Shown one piece after another: positions 9,436-19,292 of a stretch of DNA of 64,000 nucleotides. This stretch comes from Blastocatellia bacterium (GTDB taxonomy: Bacteria > Acidobacteriota > Blastocatellia > Chloracidobacteriales > JADJPF01), in the NCBI GenBank assembly GCA_016713405.1, contig JADJPF010000007.1, forward strand, positions 186,001-250,000, in the 5' to 3' direction. The notes below the pieces were generated by a model that made no database searches, had not been told where the DNA came from, and saw only the letters and a program-made list of their open reading frames with translations. Positions within the stretch are counted from its first letter, which is position 1. Each line of letters starts with the position of its first letter. A program made the translations under genes and the position numbers.

Positions 9436-11685
9436 ATGCTAAAGTGGCTTATTGGCTTAGTTTGTACTCTTTTTGTCTTTAACCTTAGTATCTTTGCTCA
9501 ACAAAATACCCCTCCTATTGTATATAGAATAGTTAATCGTGATGTTTGGCCGATGTTTGATGGTAACTTATCAGTAATAAATGGTTTAACAGGTGTAGAA
9601 ATACAACAAATTAGTTTAGATGGTAAAGCTGGGGATGACATACAACTATCAAAAGATAAAAAAATGGCCTTTATTACTAGACCTTTACCTGGTTTTAATG
9701 GAGGGAATCTAGGGTTACTTGTTGTAGATTTACAACAAGGTATTGCTAGAACAATACTTAGTACATTTGCAGTTATTAATGTAAAACTAGCACCAGATGG
9801 GTTGGTATGGACAATACTTGGGGACAATAACATGGTTGCTATCATAGATCCTCAAACTTTTAGAACCATTAATACAATAAATATTGCTAATCCTAGAGAT
9901 GTAGCGTTTAGCCCTGATGGAAGACTTGCTTATATTTCTTCAGGTGGTTTAATTAGTGTTTATGATATTCAAACTAGAAGAGTTATAGCCACAGTTAATA
10001 ACCTTCCTATTAATAAATTTCTTCCATCTATATCAATAGATATTTCTCCAGATGGTAAATTATTGGCTTTTGGTGTCAATAATGATACTAATAAAAGTGT
10101 TGTTATTATTGATACTTCTTCTTTACAAGTAATTGATACTGTTAGTTTTACAAGTACAAGAACTGTTACTACAACAGCCGTTAAGTTCAATTTTGATGGT
10201 ACACTTTATTTTGCTGAGTTTAATGGAGTAGATTTATATAGATATTTACCATCTTCTAAGACATTAACTAAAATATTTACTGCTAATGTTTTTACTATAC
10301 AAGCATTTACTATATCTCCTGACGGAGGTTTAATTTATATTACTGATTTTGCAGGCAGATCTATCTTTGATCTTAGGACAGATGTATCTATTTTCGCAAA
10401 GGAAGAGTTTAACACCTTTTCACAAAACTGTTCTGGGCTAGAGCTAGCAGGGGATTTTACAATAGGGCAACCGCCAAGCATTCAAGTAACAAGCCCTACA
10501 GCCAATCAACAGCTAATGCCGGGACAAAGCTTTAGAATAGAATGGCAAACAACGGTTGCACCTCAAAGCTTTTCAATTGCTAGTCACAGGGTAGAACTAT
10601 CAACCGACGGCGGCCAGACTTTTACGGTTATTCCTGGAGCAGAACAACTTAGAGCAGACGCTAGAGACTTTAACTGGACAGTGCCAAATATCCAAGTTGC
10701 TAACAAAGCTCAAATTAGAGTCTCAACCGTTGACCTTGGGGCTAAAAGGGCTAACTCAATTACTGGTAATTTTACTATTGGAATGGGTGGAGGTGGCAAT
10801 AACGACACTCAAGCCCCTACGGTTAATTTTATTGCTCCAATGGGCGGCGAAAACTTCAAAAGTGGCAGCAATTTAGCAATAAGCTGGATGTCAAACGATA
10901 ATGTAGGGGTGGTTGCTCAAGACTTGTCTCTTTCAACCGATGGAGGGCAGACTTTTACAACTACACTAGCAACAGGCTTGTCCGGTTCAACTCAAAGCTT
11001 TAATTTTGCAATTCCTCAAACACTTGAAACAAATCAAGCTCGCCTGCGCTTAATTGTTAGGGATGCTGCTGGTAATTCATCTCAAGCAATTACAGCTAAC
11101 AACTTTCGCATCCAATCAGCAGTTGACAACCTTGCACCAACAGTAACCATTAGCCAACCAACATCAAATCAACAAGTTATGGCAGGTCAACCTATCCAAG
11201 TCAACTGGCAAAGCACTGATAATAGGGCTGTTATGTCTCAAGCCTTGTTGTTATCGTTAGATGGTGGGCAAAACTTACTCAAGTAGCAAGCTTTGGAGCA
11301 ACTGATAGTAGCTTTTACACTCAATAATATTGCTGGGTTAAGCTTAACAACACCACAAGCAATAGTACGAATAACAGCAACAGACGCAGCAGGTAACACA
11401 GGTCAAGCAACGGCTCAATTTACAATCAACCCAACCATTACCCAAACTTCATTTCAAGCTAAAATACTGACAATCAATGGCATAGGCTTTATGTCCAACG
11501 GTGCTAACACCTTACAGCTATTTGTTAATGACAAGTTAATTACAATTGCACCTCGTAGTGTCACCAATACAACATTTACTATCAAAGGCAATAAGAAAAA
11601 GCTTAATTTGATTAAAGGCTCTAGCAATAGTGTCAGACTTGTTGTTGATGGCCTTAGCTCTAATATGGGTAGCTTTAATTTCTAA
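9436..11685 (+). CDS. Secreted YVTN-type propeller with Ig-like repeats, possible PilY1-like tip adhesin
   Basis: The ribosome site TAGGAG precedes ATG and a signal peptide (MLKWLIGLVCTLFVFNLSIFAQ). Residues 25-330 are propeller repeats (FSPDGRLAYIS, ISPDGKLLAFG, ISPDGGLIYIT). Then come three Ig/fibronectin-like repeats with the recurring motif (E/S)LSTDGGQTF (about 350-450, 460-560, 570 to the end). A C-terminal IPT/TIG-like module follows (ILTINGIGFMSNGANTLQLFVND). A missing A near 11272 and an extra T near 11318 put about 16 residues out of frame (KLTQVASFGATDSSF in the corrected frame). These compensating errors look technical. Its place after three minor-pilin genes is where PilY1, also a propeller adhesin, is encoded elsewhere. 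Surface adhesion is inferred. Confidence 0.68.
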
Positions 11686-11710
11686 AACTTACTAACAATT
11701 TATCTTAAAA

Positions 11711-11748
11711 AAATAGCCTAGTGATTGCTCACCAGGCTATTTTTTTGG
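11711..11748. terminator. Rho-independent terminator after the pilin operon
   Basis: AAATAGCCT at 11711-11719 pairs with AGGCTATTT at 11734-11742 around a 14-base loop and runs into TTTTTT. A-rich sequence on the other side means it could also end minus-strand transcription from the tRNA-like array. Confidence 0.8.
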
Positions 11749-11765
11749 TTATTTTCATTGGTTAA

Positions 11766-12213
11766 TGGGCCTAGAGGTATGACCCACCTCCAGGCCCGAG
11801 TTTCCGTTCCTAATTAAAAGTTAGGTGGATTTCGCCCATTTGCACACGCCAACACATTTAAGTTAAAGGTTCAGTCTAAATAATCGTGTTTTACACTTAA
11901 ACTACCAGCCCATAAGGATTTATTTTTATTATTGATGAGCCGGGCCGATTATGAATCAGCATCTCGATTTGTAAGACCTTTAACGGTCGATTTGACGTTC
12001 GGCGAAAATACTGAGCTTAGGAGTGATAATCTCAGCCTTGGGTGACATAAGTCGCTGCCTCTTCCAATTGGGCTACCCTGCCATAAGTATAATTATTTAG
12101 GTGGCAGGGGTAGGGTTTGAACCTACGCTTTTACGCTTAGTCTTCAAATTAAATTTAAGTTTAAGCTTGTACTCCACCACCAATAATAATCAACAGACAA
12201 GGGTAGGTGCAAC
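11766..12213 (-). ncRNA. Array of tRNA-like structures, atypical or degenerate
   Basis: The interval is gene-free and rich in tRNA signatures on the minus strand. (1) 12110-12126 is a canonical T-arm, GTAGG/TTCAAAC/CCTAC, followed by the acceptor strand CCCTGCC (12103-12109) and ACC. (2) 12057-12082 is a canonical 5-prime half: GGCAGGG, TA, and a D-arm with the GG pair (GCCCAATTGGAAGAGGC). (3) 11944-11960 is a T-arm with loop TTCATAA, then CCGGCTCA. (4) 11888-11911 is GGGCTGG, TA and the D-arm GTTT/AAAC. (5) 11774-11790 is a GAGGT/ACCTC arm, and its AGGCCCA strand pairs with TGGGCT of element 4. I could not fold any element into a standard cloverleaf; the anticodon arms fail. GGCAGGG (element 2) and CCCTGCC (element 1) are exact complements in permuted order. 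Confidence 0.4.
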
Positions 12214-12217
12214 CTAG

Positions 12218-12945
12218 TTAGCCAAAAATATAGTTAAAAACTTTTTCTCCCACTTTTTGATCTTCTACTTCAAGATTATTTGCTTCTTCACGAGCAAATT
12301 TAACAGCTTGTTGAAGTTTTTCTACTTTAGCAAGCAGTTCATTAACTTTTTGTGCTGGTAAAGAGCCAGAAAATTTTACCGTCCGCCAATAACCAACAAT
12401 TACATCTTCATAATAAACTTCTACTTGAGCAGGGTGTTTATCTGTAGCGGCGGCTTTTACGTGGTTACGTGGGACTTTTTTGGTTTTTACCGTTTGATTT
12501 GGCTCACTTGCCCAACAATCGGCAGAAGGGTCAAACTTCCATTCCTCTGAAGGATCTAAGGTAGGGAGTTTCCTTACAAATGTGTGGATATCAACTAATT
12601 GTTTTTCTAAAAATAATAGATAACTAGCAGGTACTTTGCTTAATAGCACTTTACCATCTACTACAACATCAGCTGAAGCTCTGCAATTTGCCCAATCTTT
12701 GGTTGCAGTTACATCAAATAATTTAGAGAGAATTTCTGTTGTTTTACGAATTATTTCTTCTGCCCTACTTGTACGCGGTTAGATTCAGATGGGAGTTGCT
12801 CGCCTTCTTCATCTTTTGGGCGATAGGTCCTTGAAATTCCTGCTAAAAGTGTGGTTTTTGTAAAAATGGTGAGCTTCTGTAAGTTCTTGAAAAGAACGGC
12901 TTTAATGCCTTTTTCTACTGCAATAATTTGATTAAGTTTAGCCAT
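12218..12945 (-). CDS. DUF7873-like conserved protein (one frameshift)
   Basis: The ribosome site GAGGTGTTATT precedes ATG at 12945. The reading begins MAKLNQIIAVEKGIK and LLAGISRTYRPKDEEGEQLP. One base is missing near 12770 (GTA-GGGCAG). After it the other frame reads AEEIIRKTTEILSKLFDVTA and TKDWANCRASADVVVDGK, then runs through SYLLFLEKQLVDIHTFVRKLP, RNHVKAAATDKHPAQVEVYY and KLQQAVKFAREEANNLEV to TAA at 12218. I recognise this from memory as a conserved family of unknown function found in actinobacteria and others (DUF7873-like), about 240 residues, no signal peptide. Its 3-prime end touches the tRNA-like array. Strong conservation across distant phyla together with this neighbourhood suggests horizontal transfer, but that is inference. 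Confidence 0.68.
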
Positions 12946-13183
12946 AATAACACCTCGAAATTTTGATGGATAATTTTAAGTTATCACCACATAGCCAACA
13001 ATAAAATTTTCCTTTATTGAAAGGAAAAAAACTAAGAAAAAAGTTCCAAAAAGTTTTAATATTTTTCAGACTTTCTTATAATGGCTAATCTCTAAGTTAA
13101 CGTCAACCAGATGACAAAATTTTCAGACACAAAATAAACAATAGTATAGATTTAAGGATATAATGGACAGTAGGGAGGACTAC

Positions 13184-15139
13184 ATGAGTAAAACCCTAAT
13201 GAAACGGTTAGTAATATTAGGTTTTATTGCTACGTTAGTATTAGCAAACACTCAATTTAATTCATCCGCTAAAGCCTCTAGGAATGATTTAGAAGGTATT
13301 GTTAGAAATACCCCAAGGGCAGGTGTAAGCAAAGATGATTGTACTGTATTAAATAAGAAGAAGAGATTTATAGATCCAAAAGAATATGCTCAAGAATTAT
13401 CAAGAAATACTGAGATAGCAGCCGCTAAGCTTTCTCCACAAGAATATAACGCAACAGCAAAAGTTCCCCGACGTAATTTTATTGATGATCAGATATTTGA
13501 CAAAATTGAACAAAACGGCATTTCCTCATCACCACTTGCAAGCGATGAAGAATTTTTACGCCGAGTTACACTAGATCTAACTGGACGTATTCCTACACCA
13601 GAGCAAGTACGTCAATTTGTAGCTGATACCTCAGCAGATAAAAGAGATAAAGTAATAAATTCCTTAATAGGTTCTCCTCAATTTGTTGATCGTTGGACAT
13701 TGTTTGTAGGGGATTTAGTAAAAAATACTGCTTTTTCACAAAATATTGATCGATTTGAAGAAGGCCGTAACGCTCTCTATAACACAATCAAAACATCTAT
13801 TGCTAGTAATACTCCTTATAATCAATTTGTTAGAGGTCTGATTACTGGAACAGGTAACACCTTCCAAAGTGGTAACGCTAGTTACTTAATCGGGGGTATT
13901 ACTCAAATGGGGCCACCTCAAGATACCTATGACACTACCTTAGTACAAGCTACCACTAGATTTTTAGGAATCAACACTTTTGATTGTCTGCTTTGTCATA
14001 ATGGTCAAGGCCATACTAACGCCTTAAATGTTTGGGCAACACAAGTAAAACGCACTGAAGCTTGGGAAATGGCTGCGTTTTTCTCTCGTGTAGGTATTAG
14101 AAGAAATATAGTTAGCCGGCAGCCAAATATTTTTAACTTTGATGTTATTGATTTGCAAAATGGTAATTACACACTTAACACTGATGATGGCAACCGACCT
14201 GCTCGCCAACCTGAAGCAGGTAGCTCAAATGTAGTAACACCTAGATATATTTTTACAGGTGAAAGACCTTCAACAGGTGAAAGTTATCGAGCCGCATTTG
14301 CTAGATTTTTAACGGCTGACCGTCAATTTGCACGTGCTACAGTTAATTATCTTTGGAAGCAATTTTATGGAATGGGAATAGTTGAACCTGTTGATAATTT
14401 TGATTTAGCACGCCTTGACCCAAATAGCCCAGTTGAAGACCCTTTTACCATTCAACCTACACACCCAGAATTGCTAGAAAAACTAACTGATGAATTTATC
14501 GGTAGTAACTATAACCTACAACATATAATGAGGTTAATTACTCAATCTAGCAGCTATCAACTTTCTTCAAGATATAACGGTGTTTGGAAAGCTGAATATG
14601 TACCGCTATTTGCTAGAAAATTTGTCCGTCGCCTAGATGCAGAAGAATTACACGACGCTATCAGCATAGCAACCAATATTTTCCCAAGCTACCAAATATT
14701 TGGATTTAATAGCCCTATTTCCTTTGCAATGCAACTGCCTGACACAAACGAGCCTTTTAACCGTAGAGATAGACGCGCTAACACTCCTGCAACACTCGTT
14801 GGACTAGTATTTCTAAATACTTTTGAACGTGGTGATAGAGATGATTTACCACGTAGTAATAGCCCAACAATTTCCCAAGGTCTAGCTTTGATGAACAGCC
14901 CATTTGTTAATACTCGTATTAGTGCAAATATTGCTAATAGTACGCTTAACCGTCTACTTGCTAATAGTAGCCAAGATGAAAAGCTAGTTGAAGATATGTT
15001 TTTAACTGTGCTTTCTCGTTTTCCAAACAAAACAGAAATGAATCAAGCACTTAGTATGTTAAAGCCCAACCGTAGCCAAGGCGCGGAAGATTTAATGTGG
15101 GTTTTAATGAATAAGATTGACTTTATCTATAACTACTAA
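13184..15139 (+). CDS. DUF1549/DUF1553 domain protein, exported
   Basis: I place the start at 13184 because GGGAGG lies six bases upstream; an ATG 21 bases earlier lacks a ribosome site. Residues 1-29 form a signal peptide (LVILGFIATLVLANTQFNSSAKA). The DUF1549 part includes DEEFLRRVTLDLTGRIPTPE and a Cys motif, CLLCHNGQGH, which resembles a c-type haem CxxCH site. The DUF1553 part contains FLTADRQFARATVNYLWKQF, FARKFVRRLDAEELHDAI and the C-terminal LLTVLSR-like segment (MFLTVLSRFPNKTEMNQAL). Proteins of this type are common in planctomycetes, verrucomicrobia and acidobacteria, next to DUF1501 proteins. The function is unsettled; a periplasmic role in polymer or redox metabolism has been suggested by context. 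Confidence 0.85.
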   Translation: MSKTLMKRLVILGFIATLVLANTQFNSSAKASRNDLEGIVRNTPRAGVSKDDCTVLNKKKRFIDPKEYAQELSRNTEIAAAKLSPQEYNATAKVPRRNFIDDQIFDKIEQNGISSSPLASDEEFLRRVTLDLTGRIPTPEQVRQFVADTSADKRDKVINSLIGSPQFVDRWTLFVGDLVKNTAFSQNIDRFEEGRNALYNTIKTSIASNTPYNQFVRGLITGTGNTFQSGNASYLIGGITQMGPPQDTYDTTLVQATTRFLGINTFDCLLCHNGQGHTNALNVWATQVKRTEAWEMAAFFSRVGIRRNIVSRQPNIFNFDVIDLQNGNYTLNTDDGNRPARQPEAGSSNVVTPRYIFTGERPSTGESYRAAFARFLTADRQFARATVNYLWKQFYGMGIVEPVDNFDLARLDPNSPVEDPFTIQPTHPELLEKLTDEFIGSNYNLQHIMRLITQSSSYQLSSRYNGVWKAEYVPLFARKFVRRLDAEELHDAISIATNIFPSYQIFGFNSPISFAMQLPDTNEPFNRRDRRANTPATLVGLVFLNTFERGDRDDLPRSNSPTISQGLALMNSPFVNTRISANIANSTLNRLLANSSQDEKLVEDMFLTVLSRFPNKTEMNQALSMLKPNRSQGAEDLMWVLMNKIDFIYNY

Positions 15140-15160
15140 TGGCAGCAAGGAGATAGGACA

Positions 15161-16569
15161 ATGAATAAAGAATCAAAAGAATTAATTTATGCACAAGAAA
15201 AATTACCAACATCCCGCCAAAGTTTAATTGGAGGACAAGGTTTTAGCCGTCGAGAGTTCTTTAAGTTGTCAGCCCTTGGCTTAACAGGCTTTTTCTTTAG
15301 CCAAGTAGCTAAACCAATGGAAGTTTTAGCCCAAACCGGCCCACAACTAGAAAATACTGCGCGTTACTGTATTTTTGTTCATTTAGACGGCGCACCAAGC
15401 CATGTTGATACTTTTGACTTAAAAGAAGGCGATTGGACACCAAAGGAGTTTGAACCAACTACAATTGGTCAATTTCGTTGGCCTAAAGGCTTACTTCCAA
15501 AACTGGCCGAACAACTAGATAAAGTTTCAATAGTTCGTTCAATGAGTGCTTATGCTCTAGTGCATCCACTAGCGCAAATTTGGACGCAAATAGGGCGTAA
15601 TCCTGCAAGTGGTCTTTCTAAAATTGCTCCAAATATTGGTGCTGTTGTAGCACTTGAATATGAAAATCGTCGGACTGCTAATCAAAAATTGCCAGGCTTT
15701 ATAGCTCTTAATGCAGGTAATATTGTTGGTCGGGGCTATTTTCCTCCTCAAGTTGCTCCATTTGGCGTAACTCCAAACCCAACCGGACTAGCTAACTCTA
15801 CTAATCCAGTAGGAGAAGCAAGGTTTACTAATCGCTATAACATGCTTCAAAGCTTGGATGAAGAAAACCGCAAGGATAATGTAATTGGTGCTGGTTCGGA
15901 TGATATGGCAGCAGCTTATACACAAGCACGCGATTTAATGTATAACCCAGCAATACAATCTGTTTTTCAATACTCTGAAAGCGACTCAATGAGCTATGGA
16001 AATAATGCTTTTGGCAATGCTTGTTTAGTGGCTAGAAATATTGTGAAATCTGACCTAGGAACACGTTTTATACAAATTAACTTAGGTGGTTGGGATAATC
16101 ACAATAATATTTACACTCCACAAGGCTTGTTTAATCCAGCTAGGGCTTTAGATTCAGGTTTAGGACAGCTAATTGCTGATTTAGCTAAAACACCTTCACA
16201 AACTGCTGGTAAGAGCTTGTTAGATGAAACTCTAATCGTGGCAATGGGTGAATTTGGCCGAACTGTAGGAAGGCTTAATAACCAACAAGGTAGAGATCAT
16301 TACTTACAAATGTCTTGTTTATTTGCTGGTGCTGGTGTTCGTGGTGGTCGTCCAATAGGTTCAACCGATGCTATGGGTGCTGCTACGTTGATCCAGGTTG
16401 GGCGCGAGGTGTTACCATTAGACCTGAAGATGTATTTTGTACTATCTATTCTGCTTTAGGTATTGATTACACCCTTGTAAGACAAGATGACCCATTTAAG
16501 CGGGGTTTTGAATATGTTCCATATGCAAATCAAGGCGTTTATGCGCCAATTGATGTACTTTGGACATAA
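15161..16569 (+). CDS. DUF1501 protein with Tat signal (frameshift near 16400)
   Basis: Ribosome site AAGGAGATAGGACA, 21 bases after the DUF1549/1553 gene, so translationally linked. The N-terminus has a twin-arginine signal, FSRREFFKLSALGLTGFFFS, implying folded export. The DUF1501 family belongs to the alkaline phosphatase/sulfatase superfamily. Visible motifs are FVHLDGAPSHVDTFDLK, NLGGWDNHNNIYTPQG, LIVAMGEFGRTV and GRDHYLQM. A base is lost near 16390-16400. The correct frame reads VDPGWARGVTIRPEDVFCTI and ends YANQGVYAPIDVLWT at 16569. The metal-binding residues and the C-terminus are present across both frames. It probably works with the upstream protein in the periplasm; the substrate is unknown. 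Confidence 0.85.
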
Positions 16570-16667
16570 TTAAAGTTATTTGGTTTTCTGTATTGGACAA
16601 ATAAATAGGTGACAATCTTAATGGTTATGGCGTTAAATTTTTATTTGTCCTACAGAGCTTTTCTAAG

Positions 16668-16704
16668 AAAAAGCACAAGGGTTTTTAGCCTTTGTGCTTT
16701 TTTA
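16668..16704. terminator. Bidirectional terminator hairpin
   Basis: AAAAGCACAAGG pairs with CCTTTGTGCTTTT around a short T-rich loop, with T tracts on both strands. It lies between the DUF1501 gene and the convergent ankyrin gene and serves both. Confidence 0.82.
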
Positions 16705-16711
16705 TTTGAAG

Positions 16712-17392
16712 TTATGGAGTCGCGCCGGCTTCTACAAGGATTTTAGCTAAATCTGGGCTAGTGCTTTCTTTAGCACGAAGTAGCGCGGTACGTCCGTTTC
16801 TATCTCTGCTATTAATGTCTGGTTTAGCACTTAAAATTATTTTTAGAATTTTACTTTCACCATAATCAACAGAATACATTAAGAGTGCTATTAAAATTAT
16901 CTTTAGCATTAACGTCAGCTTTTGCAGCTAAAAGCATTTTACTCCAGAAGCATTACCAGTGCTTATTGCATACATTAGGGCTGTTTTACCGCTACGATCA
17001 GCTAAATTAACATTAGCTTGAGCGTTTAATAGTAGCTTTATTGCTTTATTACTTTCGTTAATTGCTGCAACCATTAGGGATGTCCTACCGCTATCATCTT
17101 GAGCGTTAACATTGGCATTGGCTTTAATTAGTAATTTAATAATTTCTTCTTGATTGGCATCAGCAGCAAAAATTAAAGGTGTATAGCCAGTATCATTTTT
17201 AGCATTAGGGTCTGCTCCTGCTGCCAAAGCTTCTTTAGCCAATTTATCATCGCCTAAATAAGCCGCATCAAATAAGGCTTGGTCTACAAGTCTAAGCGGA
17301 GTTTTAGCCCTAGAAGGGTTTTGACAAAAGACAACTTGGCAAAGCAAAGTAATAGCTAAAAAAATAAAAACAAGTTTTGAGTTAATAAACAT
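16712..17392 (-). CDS. Secreted ankyrin-repeat protein (frame disturbed near 16870-16930)
   Basis: The N-terminal signal peptide is MFINSKLVFIFLAITLLCQVVFCQ. It is followed by about five ankyrin repeats of roughly 33 residues: ALAAGADPNAKNDTGYTPLI, LIKANANVNAQDDSGRTSLM, LLNAQANVNLADRSGKTALM, a repeat with AAKADVNAKDN that falls in another frame, and LSAKPDINSRDRNGRTALL. Two indels close together between about 16870 and 16930 change frame and then restore it; the last repeats end ILVEAGATP. Ankyrin repeats mediate protein binding, and the signal peptide puts the protein in the periplasm or outside. No enzymatic domain. Confidence 0.78.
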
Positions 17393-17486
17393 GATAACTT
17401 CCTAAAATTTTTCCTGACAAAAAATATAAATGGATTATACTTTGTCAAAGCAATAGATCCTAACCCTTTACTTAAACCCCAACTTT

Positions 17487-19286
17487 ATGCATGAAATTTC
17501 AATAAGTAGTTCAATAGATAATCTTGATGGTTATAAAGTTATCAAAAAGATTGGTCAAGGGGGTTTTTGTGCTGTTTATAAAGCAGAACAAACTAGCTTA
17601 GATCGTTTTGTAGCAATAAAAACTTTACTTAATGATTATTATGATGATTTAGATATGACTACTTACTTAGTTAGTCAAACAGAAACAATAGCATTACTCC
17701 AACATCCAAACATTGTTCCAATATATGATGCTATTTGGGTTGATAAAAAATATTTAGTAATAATGCAGTATATTACTGGTAAAACTTTGGCTAATTTGTT
17801 GGATGAGCAAGGAAGTTTAAGTTTTGACCAAGCACTAAAAATATTAGAACCTTTAGCAGAAGCAATAGATTTTGCTCATCGTGCTAATGTTTTTCATAGG
17901 GATATTAACCCTACAAATATTATTGTTGATGAAGAGCAAAAGCTTAGTTTAATAGGTTTTAAGATGAAAGTACCTGAAGGTGTTGTAGTTGGGACACCTG
18001 GCTATATGTCACCAGAACAAATAATGAATGAAGCTATTTCTGCTAGGACAGATATTTACTCGCTAGGGGTTTTAGCTTTTGAACTACTTGCAGGCTCTAT
18101 TCCTTTTCAAGAAGGTAGTTTGACAGAGATGTTTCATCAGCAAGTAAATTCACCAATACCTAGCCTTTATTTAACTAATCCAAAGCTGCCAAAAAGTATT
18201 GACGAAGTAATAAAAAAAGCATTAGCAAAAAATCCTACTGAAAGGTATTACAGCGCAAAAGATTTTTTATATGACTTAAAACAACTAAATAGTGAACCTA
18301 CGGTTAAAGAAGAATTATCAATAACACAAATTATTTCACCTATAAAAGAAATTACTGAACCTGTTTTACTAGATAAAGTAGTCACACATACAATAGCAAT
18401 TCCTTGTGAGCAAAGACCAACAAAGAATGTTGCGCCTGAGCAAAAAGTTAAAATTAAAAATCGTTGGGCCTATGTTGGTATACCTAAGCTAAGACTACTA
18501 CATCCTAAAGATGGGACATTTGATGATTTTGTAATTATTGGTGCTATGAAATTAGATGACGGCGATTACTTAATGTTAGCAGAAAGGTTAATAGTAGAAA
18601 AAAATCAACATTTAATACTTATAAAAGTAATAGATAAGCATACTGTAGAAACTGTAACAGCAGAAGTAGTAATAAAATATTTAGGCCGTATACAAGAAGA
18701 AGTATTAGAACAAACTTCAGGCATAAGTAAAACAATGGTACGCTCAATGCTTGGAGATTTACCCGTAGTTGACTCAGAAAATGAACTAGAAACAACATAT
18801 ATTGAGCCGATATTAATTAATTGTTTTGCTTGTAATGAAAAAGTAGGACATACAGAAAGCACTTGTTCACATTGTGGAGTTGAAAGACTTGCTCCTAATT
18901 GTCCACAATGTAACAAACCTGTAGCAGATTGGCAAAATAGACGGTTTTTTGGGGATCTAAATGTTTATGTTTGGAATAGTGATTGGGATGGTTGTTGTAA
19001 GCATTGTGGTTTGGTATTTGAAGCAAATTTAGATGTAAAAACAGGTCATTACTGGTTTGATCGAGGCCCGAGTTCAGAAATAAAAATTACAGGTAATGAA
19101 AGTAGCACTACGGTTTTGCTAGACTTTTGGCAACACTTACCAACAATTGAAGTTAAGATAAATCGGTTAGTTCCAGGAGGAAAACTAGCTAAAGAGGAAA
19201 AAATTACTTTAACTATTGCAGAATTTGAAGCTATCACTCTACAAGTATTAATGCAGCGTAAAAGCTGGGCAGAGGATACTACTTAA
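17487..19286 (+). CDS. Atypical Ser/Thr kinase (degenerate catalytic loop) with C-terminal zinc ribbons
   Basis: A 599-residue cytosolic protein. The kinase fold spans about residues 15-270: GQGGFCAV loop, VAIK lysine 45, HRD at 137-139 and GTPGYMSPEQ at 169-178. Two hallmarks are altered. The catalytic-loop lysine is Asn (HRDINPTN), and the DFG triplet is replaced by IGF (LSLIGFKM), so the metal-binding Asp is missing. Residues 320-440 form an unassigned mixed domain. Residues about 440-515 carry paired CxxC motifs (CFACNEK, CSHCG, CPQC, CKHCG) that should bind zinc. It is probably a pseudokinase or a non-canonical kinase acting as a scaffold. No ribosome site is visible before the ATG. Confidence 0.78.
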   Translation: MHEISISSSIDNLDGYKVIKKIGQGGFCAVYKAEQTSLDRFVAIKTLLNDYYDDLDMTTYLVSQTETIALLQHPNIVPIYDAIWVDKKYLVIMQYITGKTLANLLDEQGSLSFDQALKILEPLAEAIDFAHRANVFHRDINPTNIIVDEEQKLSLIGFKMKVPEGVVVGTPGYMSPEQIMNEAISARTDIYSLGVLAFELLAGSIPFQEGSLTEMFHQQVNSPIPSLYLTNPKLPKSIDEVIKKALAKNPTERYYSAKDFLYDLKQLNSEPTVKEELSITQIISPIKEITEPVLLDKVVTHTIAIPCEQRPTKNVAPEQKVKIKNRWAYVGIPKLRLLHPKDGTFDDFVIIGAMKLDDGDYLMLAERLIVEKNQHLILIKVIDKHTVETVTAEVVIKYLGRIQEEVLEQTSGISKTMVRSMLGDLPVVDSENELETTYIEPILINCFACNEKVGHTESTCSHCGVERLAPNCPQCNKPVADWQNRRFFGDLNVYVWNSDWDGCCKHCGLVFEANLDVKTGHYWFDRGPSSEIKITGNESSTTVLLDFWQHLPTIEVKINRLVPGGKLAKEEKITLTIAEFEAITLQVLMQRKSWAEDTT

Positions 19287-19292
19287 TAATTA

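Noticed and set aside
11766..12213. Permuted tmRNA
   Set aside because: The D-arm is a true tRNA D-arm and the acceptor lacks the G-U pair needed for alanine. A GCAAATGGG frame ends too early and without the usual hydrophobic tag end. Not excluded, but not supported.
13984..14030. Cytochrome c function for the DUF1549/1553 protein based on CLLCH
   Set aside because: DUF1549 proteins commonly show a CxxCH-like site, but without a distal Met ligand or c-type maturation evidence here, haem binding is not claimed.
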